The translations under genes were made by a program, and so were the position numbers. DNA of 35,671 nucleotides. It comes from a virus. Under the pieces are notes generated by a model. That model saw only the letters and a list, made by a program, of their open reading frames with translations, ran no database searches and had not been told where the DNA came from. Of the stretch, positions 9,671 to 18,614 are shown one piece after another (within the stretch, counting starts at the first letter, position 1; each line of letters opens with the position of its first letter). Location: positions 1-35,671 of IMG/VR virus record IMGVR_UViG_3300032241_001596; one strand, written 5' to 3'.

Positions 9671-11971
9671 TTATTTCTTAACTTTATAATATAATTCAAT
9701 ATCTTTTAATGCATTATTTGGTTCAAATCTTCCAAAATAATAGAAATTGTTATTGAATAAGTTAGCTTTATAGTTAGTTGTTGAAAACGAATTGATTGAT
9801 TTTGAATAATCGGTTTCTGCCTGAGTAATGTCACCTTTTCTGAATGAAGAATAAACACCATTAGATATTAACACATCAAGATCATCTGTAATATCAACAA
9901 CATTAAAATCCATAAATTCTGTCAAGAAGATATCTTCAACTGAATTTATAAAAGGGCCGTATGTATATTGTAAATTTACGGCTTGAGTATATGGATTCTG
10001 TATACCATAAGAATTCGCTGTGGAACCAACAACATTTTGAAGTTCCAAAGCATAACCAGTCAAAAATGGTGCTGGTAATGTTGTATTATCACCATAATCC
10101 CATGTTAGGTTTTGACCGTATGTGGATACGCCATTAGAATTAAAAAAACTACCAGCACTATATAGCTCTCTGAAAACATCCCCTGAATTAACACCATTCA
10201 ATCCAACACCAATACCCAAGTATTTTTCGTATTCTTTTATTGGTGTGTTATATGTAACCGAACTATCAATATATGGTATGTTAATAATTGCGGCTGGTGA
10301 TATTATATCATCGGTACTATTTGGTGCAGGATATGGATATGCTGTTGGTTGTAAATTGATACTTAATCTTGGCATTAAAACCGAACCAATTATATCAATA
10401 CTATTTGTATCATTTGTAATATTTGGAATATCTCTGAAATCAACTGGATAATTCCAATAGATGTCATTAGATACTTTATACGGACTTGTATACGGAAACC
10501 ACGATACATAATTACCTGATTCCCTAACATCATCAATTGTATGTTTATAATAAGTTGTTTTTAATGTATAAAATCTTCTTTTTCTATCGTGTATATCATA
10601 TTCGAATAGAGAAGTCGATATATCATTCCAGCCACCAAGATTAGGATCTCCATCACTTGTTGATGGAACTCTAAAACCAGGTAATATTGGATTGGAATAC
10701 CAGCCCTCTGGTTGTCTTCTACCGTACCATGATTCGGAATTTTCATAAAATTCAAATGTATAATGTCCTTTTGTAGGAATACCAGTCTTTTTATCTTTGG
10801 ATGGTAAAAGATCACCAAACTCATTATAGGAATAATAATCCTCATACATTTGTAATGCTAATCTAAATATGCCATTATTAACAGATAATTCATATACACC
10901 AGTTCTTTGTCTACTCACCCCATCATCCGCTAATTTATAAACAACAACTTTAGGATTTTGGAATGGATAAATATCACCATTCATATATCCAAGAGATGAA
11001 TCTGTTGCAAGTATCTGTGGTTGATTTGGAAATGCTTTGGTATTATCTTGTAATTGTGCCATCTTGTATGTTGCCGAATCAATGGTAAATCCACCTGACA
11101 AAGAATCAAGATAACCAAAAAATACTGCTGACGGTGTGTATTTAAAATTGACTGTAAAATCACATCTTGTTATACCGACATCGCAAAAATTATCGTCACC
11201 CCAGAATGGTGCAACGTTAATTGTTTTTTGTCCATGAAATATATTTGGCATAGATGATATGTCCAACTTTATCTTCACAGCAAAGTTGTTATTACCGTAA
11301 TAGGTATAATCTGGTATTTTATTAGGATCTACTGTTTGACTTGTTGTTGTACCAAATGCACTTATTAATGTACCAAGACTATCTAACGCATTATTAACTG
11401 TTGTTAATTGTACAAGATCATTAGCTGAAATATCAAATGATTCTGTATCGAAAACATCGAAATCCATAACAACATCTTGTTTACCTAATGGTACACCAAA
11501 TATCATATAATCACCAGCATGGTTAGTTATGGTTGTATATTTATAATATTTTTCAAAAACCTCAACAGATTGTGGATAATGAACAAAATCATTTATATTA
11601 GGGAAATTACCAACCGCTCTATGACTTGGGTTTGCGCCTCTAACTCTTGGTAACAAGTTATATCTTACACCATTTGGATATGTATCTGTCAATGATGTAA
11701 ATGGATATAGTTGTGTTATTTCTGGTCTTTCTTGATCGTCAGCAGATATTGGTACAAATACAGTAACTTTAGCATTTTGAACCCCAAATCCATTTGTTAA
11801 TGTAACTCTACCGACAATAACACCAAAATCCGAACACATTCTTCTATATGCATCGGTACTTGTAATTTTCAAACTCAAAACATCAAGAGTTTCAAACTCT
11901 TGTTCTAAGTTTACTCTTACAACTTTTTCATTTTTATCGTTTAAATTTATCGGTATTCTTATATCACTCAT
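9671..11971 (-). CDS. Baseplate protein with carboxypeptidase-regulatory-like beta domain, 766 aa
   Basis: The gene follows the gp6/J-like gene with a one-base gap (TAATATG), so it is a direct operon partner of gp6. Near the N-terminus two strand pairs, GVIVGRVTLTNGFGVQNAKV (about residues 50-69) and TNHAGDYMIFGVPLGKQDVV (about 149-168), match the pattern of a carboxypeptidase-regulatory-like or Cna-B-like beta sandwich ('G.V...G.pl.gA.V... t...G.Y.i...p.G.y.v'). A loop rich in Pro, Tyr and Arg is inserted between them. The rest (about 170-766) is aromatic-rich and unassigned. Next to J, many contractile tails encode gpI/gp7. This protein could be a divergent wedge partner, but the KGTR motif typical of gpI is instead in the protein at the left edge. 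Confidence 0.72.
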   Translation of the reverse strand: MSDIRIPINLNDKNEKVVRVNLEQEFETLDVLSLKITSTDAYRRMCSDFGVIVGRVTLTNGFGVQNAKVTVFVPISADDQERPEITQLYPFTSLTDTYPNGVRYNLLPRVRGANPSHRAVGNFPNINDFVHYPQSVEVFEKYYKYTTITNHAGDYMIFGVPLGKQDVVMDFDVFDTESFDISANDLVQLTTVNNALDSLGTLISAFGTTTSQTVDPNKIPDYTYYGNNNFAVKIKLDISSMPNIFHGQKTINVAPFWGDDNFCDVGITRCDFTVNFKYTPSAVFFGYLDSLSGGFTIDSATYKMAQLQDNTKAFPNQPQILATDSSLGYMNGDIYPFQNPKVVVYKLADDGVSRQRTGVYELSVNNGIFRLALQMYEDYYSYNEFGDLLPSKDKKTGIPTKGHYTFEFYENSESWYGRRQPEGWYSNPILPGFRVPSTSDGDPNLGGWNDISTSLFEYDIHDRKRRFYTLKTTYYKHTIDDVRESGNYVSWFPYTSPYKVSNDIYWNYPVDFRDIPNITNDTNSIDIIGSVLMPRLSINLQPTAYPYPAPNSTDDIISPAAIINIPYIDSSVTYNTPIKEYEKYLGIGVGLNGVNSGDVFRELYSAGSFFNSNGVSTYGQNLTWDYGDNTTLPAPFLTGYALELQNVVGSTANSYGIQNPYTQAVNLQYTYGPFINSVEDIFLTEFMDFNVVDITDDLDVLISNGVYSSFRKGDITQAETDYSKSINSFSTTNYKANLFNNNFYYFGRFEPNNALKDIELYYKVKK

Positions 11972-11972
11972 A

Positions 11973-13808
11973 TTATATTAATGTTCTAATTGGTGTTGAT
12001 ACAACTGGTATTACAACTATATCACTATTAGGGTTTCTTAATTGTAGAATTTGATTTTCGTCACAATTTAATATACCTGTTGTTATATCTATCTCCCCTG
12101 TTGAGGTATCTAAAATGTTTTGATTAATAGTATTTTGTGAATATCCTGAAGTTGTTATATTAAAAACCTTGATATAATTTAAATTAAGAACACCTTGTAT
12201 TTGGGAAATTATTTTATTCAAGTTGTAAACATAATAACTTTGACCCATCTGTCTATTAGTTGAAACAAATTCATTGGTTACAGCAGAAATTATTTGTGTT
12301 ACTGTTGAAAGTTGTGATGTTGAATCTACAACAACAGATATTTCAAAACTCAAATCAACAACTTCGCCAGGTTTTACAACAACATAATCATTTATCATCC
12401 TATATTCTGAAAGATATGTAGCTATATTTTCGAGTATAACACTTGTTATTTGTGAATCGAAAGCACCACTACTATCAACAGTTATTGGATTAACTTCTAT
12501 TTTATTTTGATTTTGTCTCACACCTACTCTTGCTGGGGTACCAAAATTACTTGGCATACCCAGTAATATTGCTTTATAATCATTTAATGTTACAGCTCTG
12601 TTTTGAGCAGCAAAATTATATGATATATAATTTCTCAATTCCTCAATTGATGGAGCTTCACCTCCACCAACAGCTGGTGTAATGTTAGTAACAGTCAAAG
12701 AGCCTTGTACAATACCATTAAGCTGTGCATCAGGGCCATTCAAAGTTATATTCAAATATCCAAATGATGTAATCACATTAGCGCCAACATTACTTGAGGA
12801 TCCACCACCAACTCTATATTTCACATACATTGTTGTATTTGTTAGTGGTGCATAACCTAAACTATTATTGTTCAATAAATTACTTAATGAAATACTATTA
12901 CCAGATAGAAATGAATCAAGTATATCGAATGCTTGGTTTGTTTGTCCACCGAATGTTAAAGTACAAAAACCTGTAGGTGTAAATTCTCTTACAAATCTAT
13001 AGTTTGTATCTAACCATATACCTTTGTAAATACCATCACTTGTTGGCGGTACAGTTGTATCGTATACAAAAACCGAATTTTCAGCTAATGAATTTACTTC
13101 ATACCATTTGTTTGTTGGTGAAGCAAACTCATTATCTGTAGGATTAGTTGTAAAGTTTATACCGTTTTTGTGAATCACAGACTCAATATCAAGAACATTA
13201 TTTTCTGGTAATGTTATTTGATAAAAAGGGGTTGGTGGTGTATTGTTAAATACTTGCGTATATATTCTCGTTGTACCAGCGACAACTATACCTGTTTTGG
13301 TAATCAAATATGCTGTTAATATACCATTATTGAAAACTGGTATTTTTGTTCTATCTAAAGCACCAGAAGAGTTCAGGTTACTACTAAAATCAACATCATA
13401 CAAAAGTTCAAAAGTTTGGCCATTACCTTGTACTTGGGTACCAGCTTTTAAAACAGGTAAATATCTTGTATCTTCAGCATCACCAAAAACTGGTACTTGA
13501 ACTGAGAATTGGCATACGGCTATACTTGCTGATAATGTTGGTAATTTTAAACCATAAGTTTTAGCTATATTAAACAGCGAACTTGTTTCTTGAGCAAAAT
13601 CAAGTACAGTTTCCTGTAATGACCTATCAATATTAAAATGTAGGTTATCCGCCAATGCCGCTCCAAGGTCAAGAAAGACAGACATAATTGATCCATCATT
13701 AAAGTTTTGGATTACATCAGGATAATATTTATTTATATAATCTATCTGCTCTTGTCTTAAAGTAGCAAAGTCTCTACTACCGTATGATATCGTATTTGTT
13801 GTTGCCAT
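11973..13808 (-). CDS. Baseplate wedge protein, gp6/J family
   Basis: This is a gp6/gpJ-type baseplate wedge protein, the component that forms the iris-like ring joining wedges around the hub in contractile tails. The N-terminus reads SRDFATLRQEQIDYINKYYP, then FNDGSIMSVFLDLGAALADN, the typical opening of baseplate J-like proteins. The middle has GGGEAPSIEELRNY and a following 'R.VT..DY' (RAVTLNDYKAILLG), the hallmark of the J family. The C-terminal third has alternating strands and helices. At 611 aa it is close to T4 gp6. It starts 2 nt after the stop of the gp25-like gene, the conserved gp25-gp6 order. Confidence is high for the family; functional details rest on T4 and pyocin knowledge. 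Confidence 0.93.
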   Translation of the reverse strand: MATTNTISYGSRDFATLRQEQIDYINKYYPDVIQNFNDGSIMSVFLDLGAALADNLHFNIDRSLQETVLDFAQETSSLFNIAKTYGLKLPTLSASIAVCQFSVQVPVFGDAEDTRYLPVLKAGTQVQGNGQTFELLYDVDFSSNLNSSGALDRTKIPVFNNGILTAYLITKTGIVVAGTTRIYTQVFNNTPPTPFYQITLPENNVLDIESVIHKNGINFTTNPTDNEFASPTNKWYEVNSLAENSVFVYDTTVPPTSDGIYKGIWLDTNYRFVREFTPTGFCTLTFGGQTNQAFDILDSFLSGNSISLSNLLNNNSLGYAPLTNTTMYVKYRVGGGSSSNVGANVITSFGYLNITLNGPDAQLNGIVQGSLTVTNITPAVGGGEAPSIEELRNYISYNFAAQNRAVTLNDYKAILLGMPSNFGTPARVGVRQNQNKIEVNPITVDSSGAFDSQITSVILENIATYLSEYRMINDYVVVKPGEVVDLSFEISVVVDSTSQLSTVTQIISAVTNEFVSTNRQMGQSYYVYNLNKIISQIQGVLNLNYIKVFNITTSGYSQNTINQNILDTSTGEIDITTGILNCDENQILQLRNPNSDIVVIPVVSTPIRTLI

Positions 13809-13810
13809 AA

Positions 13811-14227
13811 TTAGAATGTAATTGTTACGTCATCAGAAACCTCAAAAGTTCTGGAAGTTATTGTATAATCAATTGTTACTGTTACTTTATGATGTGATTG
13901 TTGATCATTAACATATGCTGGATCAGTATCATATCGTTTTATATTAATTGTATTAATTTTTAAATTTGGTAAAAATGCTGTGCAAGCATCCTTTATTTCA
14001 TTTTGGATTGCTGTTGTTACATTATCCGTCAATGGTTCGAATATATATTGATATAAATTTGTACCAAATTCTGGTAAAAAATATCTTGATCCCTTTCTTG
14101 TTAATAAAAGGTGCACCAAATCAGATTTTATTTCTTTCTCAGGATATGTTGTTAAATCCAAAAAATCACCGTTTGTAGAATCCTGGAAAGGAAAATTTAT
14201 ACCTATTGTTTTTTGCCTGAAATTCAT
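13811..14227 (-). CDS. Baseplate wedge protein, gp25/GPW family
   Basis: This is a 138-aa member of the GPW/gp25 family, the small wedge protein that seeds sheath polymerisation by offering a sheath-like beta handshake. The family signature is clear: the helix after IKSDLVHLLLT, then RKGSRYFLPEFGTNLYQYIF with the key E-F-G triad (about residues 53-55), then EPLTDNVTTAIQNEI and a C-terminal strand pair. It is the first gene of the left baseplate operon and lies directly upstream of the gp6/J gene. The leader holds a promoter-like TTGACT-N16-TACTAT and a conserved AT dyad 6 nt before the ATG. No Shine-Dalgarno sequence is present. Confidence 0.95.
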   Translation of the reverse strand: MNFRQKTIGINFPFQDSTNGDFLDLTTYPEKEIKSDLVHLLLTRKGSRYFLPEFGTNLYQYIFEPLTDNVTTAIQNEIKDACTAFLPNLKINTINIKRYDTDPAYVNDQQSHHKVTVTIDYTITSRTFEVSDDVTITF

Positions 14228-14233
14228 GTCAAA

Positions 14234-14248
14234 TATTTAATATAAATA
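14234..14248 (-). promoter_or_regulatory. Conserved AT dyad motif, site 1 (gp25 leader)
   Basis: The minus strand reads TATTTATATTAAATA, an inverted repeat TATTTA-3-TAAATA, 6 nt before the gp25 ATG. The same 15 bases lie upstream of the gene starting at 33411, with a one-base variant upstream of the gene at 24380 and a two-base variant upstream of the decayed endonuclease. Candidate late promoter or initiation element; function inferred. Confidence 0.5.
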
Positions 14249-14273
14249 GTAATCAAAATAAAATTATAGTCAA
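14246..14273 (-). promoter_or_regulatory. Sigma70-like promoter for the baseplate operon
   Basis: On the minus strand TTGACT (14268-14273) and TACTAT (14246-14251) are 16 nt apart. The -10 box overlaps the AT dyad at 14234-14248. It lies just past the terminator of the reductase gene, where a promoter for the baseplate operon is expected. The expected transcription start would give a leader of only about a dozen bases. Confidence 0.45.
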
Positions 14274-14274
14274 T

Positions 14275-14304
14275 AAAAAAAACCACCCAGAGAACTGAGT
14301 GGTT
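14275..14304 (-). terminator. Rho-independent terminator after the reductase gene
   Basis: On the minus strand AACCAC and GTGGTT, extended inward by CAG/CTG across one mismatch, form a hairpin (14281-14304). It runs into eight consecutive T residues. It lies 28 nt past the reductase stop and before the baseplate operon, separating the two transcription units. The plus strand has no T tract, so it works in one direction only. Confidence 0.9.
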
Positions 14305-14331
14305 CATATTTAAAATATTTAAATATTTAGT

Positions 14332-17142
14332 TTAACTTTTTATCAAATCCTTTTTATCGATATCAATTTCACATAAACCTCCAGCGCAAGCCGCTTCAGC
14401 TTTCTGATCAGTATTATCTTCATGTTCGATAATCATAGTAAGGTCAATATTTGATAGATGAGACATCATTTCTTCGTATTTTTCCTTAGTACAATCTTCA
14501 AAAGGAGCTTGGATATAAGTTCCACCATCATAAGGTAATACAGATAATCCATTATAGAATTCTTTATTATCCCACATCCATGTACCTACTGTATCCCATT
14601 CATCTTCCTTGATTGCAATAGTAGCTGATACGTTATGTGTGTTTTCACCCTTTCTATGGCCAGGTTTAATCCATTCTTTGCTAATTTTTTTAACTCTTTC
14701 CAACAAATTTATAGCTGATTCGGTTCTATAAATTGAATTTTCTGGTGCTTTTTGAGGAACACTGATAACAGCCGTATCGTGTGGTCTAAAATATTCATCT
14801 TCAATAAGTTCTGGATGATACATATATAAATAATTATATATTGACTCATTTTTACCAACACGGATTCTACGGATGTAATAATCATTGTGCCATGCGTGAA
14901 TACCTGAAGATGTACCAAGAACTAATGAGCTTGTGCCTGATGGTTTAACTGTTGTTGTTCTTGCGGCAGCATTTATACCTATAATTGCCGCAACACGAGC
15001 ATTTTCTTCTTTTACAAGTTTAGCTGCTCCCTTAATATCGTAGTTTAATACAATACCAGAACCGATACCTGTCATTCCTACACCAATTAGAGCCTCTTTT
15101 TCAGTAGTTCTTTTCCAAATCTCACGAAGATAATGGAAGTCTGTATAACCAGCCTGTAATGTACCTATAAATGCGGCAGCTTTAACTCTTTCGTTGTAGT
15201 CTTCCTGAGATTCAATATTTGAAACATTTACCTCACATAGATTACAGAATTGATATGGTCTTAGTGCAATTTCGCAACATGGGTTGGTACCCCAATCCTT
15301 ATCATTTGTGAAATAAATACCAGGTTCTCCAGAACCAGACAACTTGATTCTCAACCAAAGATCATCAAAGAATTCTTTAGTTATTTTATGTCTAAGTAAC
15401 ACGGCAGAATTATTCGCTCTACCTCTTTGAGGGTTATTTTCCCACCATGCACCAGATTTACAAGAAATCATTTCATCATCGTCAGCGGAGAATAAACAAA
15501 TTAGTGCCGCTCTACGGATACCTCCTGCAAGTACTGCATCTGCAATATAACATACAATATCATGAACTTGGATTGGTGTTAATTTTTCACCATCTTCTAT
15601 AGTATCTAATATTTTTTTAATATTATGAATACAATCTTTAAGTGGTTGAGGCCCTGGAGCTTTACCACCAGATGTGATTAATCTCGCACCTTTTGGTCTA
15701 ATATCTGAATAATCGAATACTGGTGTTGAAGAAATATCACCTGTGTATGATTTTAACAAGGTTTTGATAGCGTCAGCCCATCCTTCAATTGAATCAGATA
15801 TCAAAAATCTTCTGTTTCTTGTTGGGTTTGGTTTTCTTATTTCTGGTAATTTTTCTACGTGATGTCTTTGTACTGAGTAACCAACACCAGTACCACCAAG
15901 CAATAAAAACATTACTTCACTAAAGCAGTCGATGTGGTCTATTGGTGAATAACAACAATTACCAGTCACAATACCACCAGATAAAACAAAACTTTTATCA
16001 TCCTCAACTTCAAGACACCACACATCTTCTGGTACAAATGAATCATTAACTTCAGTCATAGACCAAGATGTGTTTGGTCTACTACCAATATGATTTGTTA
16101 TTGAAAAATCTTTAGTTAATGGTCGTTCACCAAAATTTGTTATTTCACCTGTTAAATCAGAAATATTTGTAATATAATAACCACAAACCTCCAAATATTT
16201 TTTAAGAAAATCTATATGATCTTCCTGTGAAGATTGTATAGATTTATATTTAGATAATGTATTATTTTCATACCAATCTGGGTTTTTAGCACCGTCAGCG
16301 GATAAATAGCCATCCATAAAGGCTTTTATCATATTTAAACCATCTATATTTATATCTGGCGTTGTTTTTAAATATTTACCAGTATAAACCATAATATCCC
16401 CATCCAAACTATTAGAGGTAGATGTTTCAAACCCCATTTCTTTGAATCTGTAAAGATATTTAGTTGCTTCATTTCCACACAATCTAACCATAGAATATTT
16501 AGCTTCACCATTCTTTTTAAGAAGTGTACCATCACCAAATACATAACCATAACACCAATATAATCTTTCCATAGGTGTTGCATTATTATAATCAAAATTT
16601 TCATTTTTTTGTGTTGGAAAGAGTGGTTTATTCAATTCAAGTTCGGTTGTTTCAGAACCATCAAATAAAATCCATCTATGGTTTTTGGTAACTCTGATGG
16701 TTTTTTTACTTTTACCCCTACTAAAGGTGGCTGTTGATAGAAACTGTTTACCATAATTTTTAACAACGGCTGATTTCCAACTACCAGTATGTGTTAAAAC
16801 AGTTATAATATCTCCATGTTCAAAATCCTTAAATGATTTTGTTCCCTCCGATGTAATAAATTCAGTTTCCCTACCAAAACAATTGTAAATTCTGTTTGGT
16901 GAAATTTCAATTGGTTTACCACCAAATTGAAGTGATCTCATAGAAGGTAATACTTTTTTGTCATATACAAATTTGTATTTTTCTTCAATTTCATCTTTTA
17001 ACATTGGAAATTTTTTAATATGCATTTCCATGTTTCTTGTTACTAAATCTTCCCAGGTTTCTCTTCTTTCTTTCTCTGGTAAGTACTTGGCATACTTCAT
17101 GTATACCGTAATGTCGCTTAAAATTTTTTGTGATATATCCAT
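14332..17142 (-). CDS. Class II (adenosylcobalamin-dependent) ribonucleoside-triphosphate reductase with intein
   Basis: This enzyme would reduce ribonucleotides to deoxyribonucleotides for phage DNA synthesis, using a B12-derived thiyl radical. The 936-aa precursor contains a 308-aa intein (residues 88-395), leaving a mature protein of about 628 aa. Family hallmarks fit Lactobacillus-type RTPR. The thiyl cysteine is in NPCCEI (C622). Redox cysteine C633 sits 11 residues later, the same spacing as C408/C419 in that enzyme. The partner redox cysteine is C396 or C397 (NCCYSP). A C-terminal swinging pair CAGGLC (C919, C924) re-reduces the active site. The usual Gly after the thiyl Cys is Cys here. 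The mature form is shorter than the roughly 740-aa bacterial enzyme. The gene follows the helicase gene after a 74-nt gap and ends at a strong terminator. Activity would require host-supplied cobalamin. Confidence 0.93.
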   Translation of the reverse strand: MDISQKILSDITVYMKYAKYLPEKERRETWEDLVTRNMEMHIKKFPMLKDEIEEKYKFVYDKKVLPSMRSLQFGGKPIEISPNRIYNCFGRETEFITSEGTKSFKDFEHGDIITVLTHTGSWKSAVVKNYGKQFLSTATFSRGKSKKTIRVTKNHRWILFDGSETTELELNKPLFPTQKNENFDYNNATPMERLYWCYGYVFGDGTLLKKNGEAKYSMVRLCGNEATKYLYRFKEMGFETSTSNSLDGDIMVYTGKYLKTTPDINIDGLNMIKAFMDGYLSADGAKNPDWYENNTLSKYKSIQSSQEDHIDFLKKYLEVCGYYITNISDLTGEITNFGERPLTKDFSITNHIGSRPNTSWSMTEVNDSFVPEDVWCLEVEDDKSFVLSGGIVTGNCCYSPIDHIDCFSEVMFLLLGGTGVGYSVQRHHVEKLPEIRKPNPTRNRRFLISDSIEGWADAIKTLLKSYTGDISSTPVFDYSDIRPKGARLITSGGKAPGPQPLKDCIHNIKKILDTIEDGEKLTPIQVHDIVCYIADAVLAGGIRRAALICLFSADDDEMISCKSGAWWENNPQRGRANNSAVLLRHKITKEFFDDLWLRIKLSGSGEPGIYFTNDKDWGTNPCCEIALRPYQFCNLCEVNVSNIESQEDYNERVKAAAFIGTLQAGYTDFHYLREIWKRTTEKEALIGVGMTGIGSGIVLNYDIKGAAKLVKEENARVAAIIGINAAARTTTVKPSGTSSLVLGTSSGIHAWHNDYYIRRIRVGKNESIYNYLYMYHPELIEDEYFRPHDTAVISVPQKAPENSIYRTESAINLLERVKKISKEWIKPGHRKGENTHNVSATIAIKEDEWDTVGTWMWDNKEFYNGLSVLPYDGGTYIQAPFEDCTKEKYEEMMSHLSNIDLTMIIEHEDNTDQKAEAACAGGLCEIDIDKKDLIKS
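15958..16881 (-). mobile_element. Intein with LAGLIDADG homing endonuclease, in the reductase
   Basis: This is an in-frame insertion of 308 residues. It begins with Cys (residue 88, CFGRETEFIT, block A) and ends with Asn (residue 395, GGIVTGN), followed by Cys+1. Block B is VTKNHRW with the TxxH pair T152/H155. Two LAGLIDADG-like motifs, YGYVFGDGTL (D204) and FMDGYLSADG (D283), keep their acidic residues, so the nuclease may be active. Block F is VWCLEVEDDKSFVLSGG. Both the usual block F histidine (Lys here) and the penultimate histidine (Gly here) are absent, as in some known inteins. The join yields RIYN-CCYSP, so the intein sits just before a predicted redox cysteine, a highly conserved homing target. 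Confidence 0.93.
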
Positions 17143-17157
17143 TTTTTTTATCGGTTT

Positions 17158-17185
17158 TAAAAATAAATATAACCATTTTTGTCAA
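17158..17185 (-). promoter_or_regulatory. Possible promoter before the reductase gene
   Basis: The minus strand has TTGACA (17180-17185). TATTTTTA (17158-17165) begins 17 nt after the TTG triplet, near the Bacteroidetes -33 TTG / -7 TAnnTTTG pattern but with the last base changed. It lies in the 74-nt gap between helicase stop and reductase start. Weak: the -7 match is imperfect and no -10 TATAAT is present. Confidence 0.3.
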
Positions 17186-17216
17186 GGTTTATATATATTT
17201 TTTTATAGTTTGTTAT

Positions 17217-18611
17217 TTACTGGGTTGCACCATTTTTTTCCCATTTAGATCTTAAATTTTCGTTCAAGCTTTTCTGACGATTTTGCTTATCTTTATCCTC
17301 GAAACCCTGTATAGATATGACATCTTCGGTATCAATAAGCATACGTTTATTGTCAAAAAGGCAGTTTTGGAAAATCATTCCATCAGAACCCATACGATTT
17401 TTCAATATGGTTATAGTCGCTCTACCATTTTCTTTTTGTTCCAAAGTTTTACCAACACTTACAATAAGGTGAGCGATTTGTGCTTTTTTCAAGTTTCCAC
17501 CCATATTTTCGGTTTTTACAACCTCAACACTTGTGGATGATCTATTACCTTGTGTAGCAACCCAACTGGCAAGGTTTAATTCAGATGTCATTGATTCTAC
17601 TTGGCGCATAATTTTACCCTCATTAGACCAATCTTCAGCACCTGCAAATTCTTTTTCTGCTGATAAACAATCAAGGTAGTCAAGAATTAATACATCTATT
17701 TTATCACCTTTAGAATTGATTCTTTTGATTGTATTCTTAATTACACCAACGGTACAACCATCTGCGGACAATTTAAGTATATATAATTTACCAATACCTT
17801 CTTGATTATTGATAATCTTGATTTTCTTTTTAACCTCATCTTTACGCAAAGATAATTCAGGTAACGGAATTTCTGTAGAACAAGAGTAATGTTTTCTCTG
17901 AACATCTTTAGGACTATCCTCAAAAAATATTTGTAATACATTCCTACCTGATCTATAGGCAGTATTAGCTATTTTGGTAAGCATTGTTGTCTTACCTACT
18001 CCAAGTGGCGCTATTATAAGCGCTAATTCACCCCTTGCTAAACCACCATTTGTAATGTTATCTATTCCAGTGATACCAGTTGGAATAGGTTCTCTATAAT
18101 CATCAGATAAAACATTATCTATTTCAAATTCAAGATTGATAGGTTCATCTATTTGTCTGAAAGTCAAGGCTTTCTTTAATGTTTCTTCGATATTATCAAT
18201 ATCTTGTAGAATACCTTTATCAAGTTTGCTTTTGATACTGTTTACAGCATTTTTCAAAGATTGCATTTTACAGAATCTTTGCGCTGTATCTTGTACATTT
18301 AGATTATTGATTTTACATTTTTGTATGTTATCAATGGTATCTAAAAGTTGTTGTTTAAATGTTTCTGCGTTAATCGGAATATTCATATTGACTTCCGTTC
18401 TCAACGCAGGGAAATTTAAAAGGCAATTATGTTCTTTGTAATATTCCTTAATAATGTGGGCTATCTTTGAAAAGGCCTCATTTTGAAAATATTGTTTATC
18501 AATAATATCAATAATTGATAAACCAAATTTGTGGTCTGTTATTATTTCATTAAATAATTGTAATTGATATTCAGGACCAAGATCACTTAAATTTGATATC
18601 TTTTCAACCAT
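17217..18611 (-). CDS. Replicative DNA helicase, gp41/DnaB family
   Basis: This would be the hexameric 5'-3' helicase that unwinds the fork during phage replication. The 464-aa protein has an N-terminal helical domain (about 1-150). It is followed by the RecA-like motor: GGLARGELALII, Walker A APLGVGKTT (residues 201-209) and Walker B VLILDYLDC (306-314, D311). A glutamate at FFEDSP (E231) sits where DnaB-family proteins place the catalytic Glu. The arrangement and size match T4 gp41 (about 475 aa). It starts 3 nt after the 148-aa gene. In T4 the order is uvsX-40-41, and the same order is kept here with extra genes between. A primase is not seen in this window. Confidence 0.93.
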   Translation of the reverse strand: MVEKISNLSDLGPEYQLQLFNEIITDHKFGLSIIDIIDKQYFQNEAFSKIAHIIKEYYKEHNCLLNFPALRTEVNMNIPINAETFKQQLLDTIDNIQKCKINNLNVQDTAQRFCKMQSLKNAVNSIKSKLDKGILQDIDNIEETLKKALTFRQIDEPINLEFEIDNVLSDDYREPIPTGITGIDNITNGGLARGELALIIAPLGVGKTTMLTKIANTAYRSGRNVLQIFFEDSPKDVQRKHYSCSTEIPLPELSLRKDEVKKKIKIINNQEGIGKLYILKLSADGCTVGVIKNTIKRINSKGDKIDVLILDYLDCLSAEKEFAGAEDWSNEGKIMRQVESMTSELNLASWVATQGNRSSTSVEVVKTENMGGNLKKAQIAHLIVSVGKTLEQKENGRATITILKNRMGSDGMIFQNCLFDNKRMLIDTEDVISIQGFEDKDKQNRQKSLNENLRSKWEKNGATQ

Positions 18612-18614
18612 AAA

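Noticed and set aside
9670-9699. Ten-residue N-terminal extension of the 587-aa protein
   Set aside because: It would overlap the upstream gene by 29 nt, while the next ATG gives the TAATATG junction seen elsewhere in the operon.
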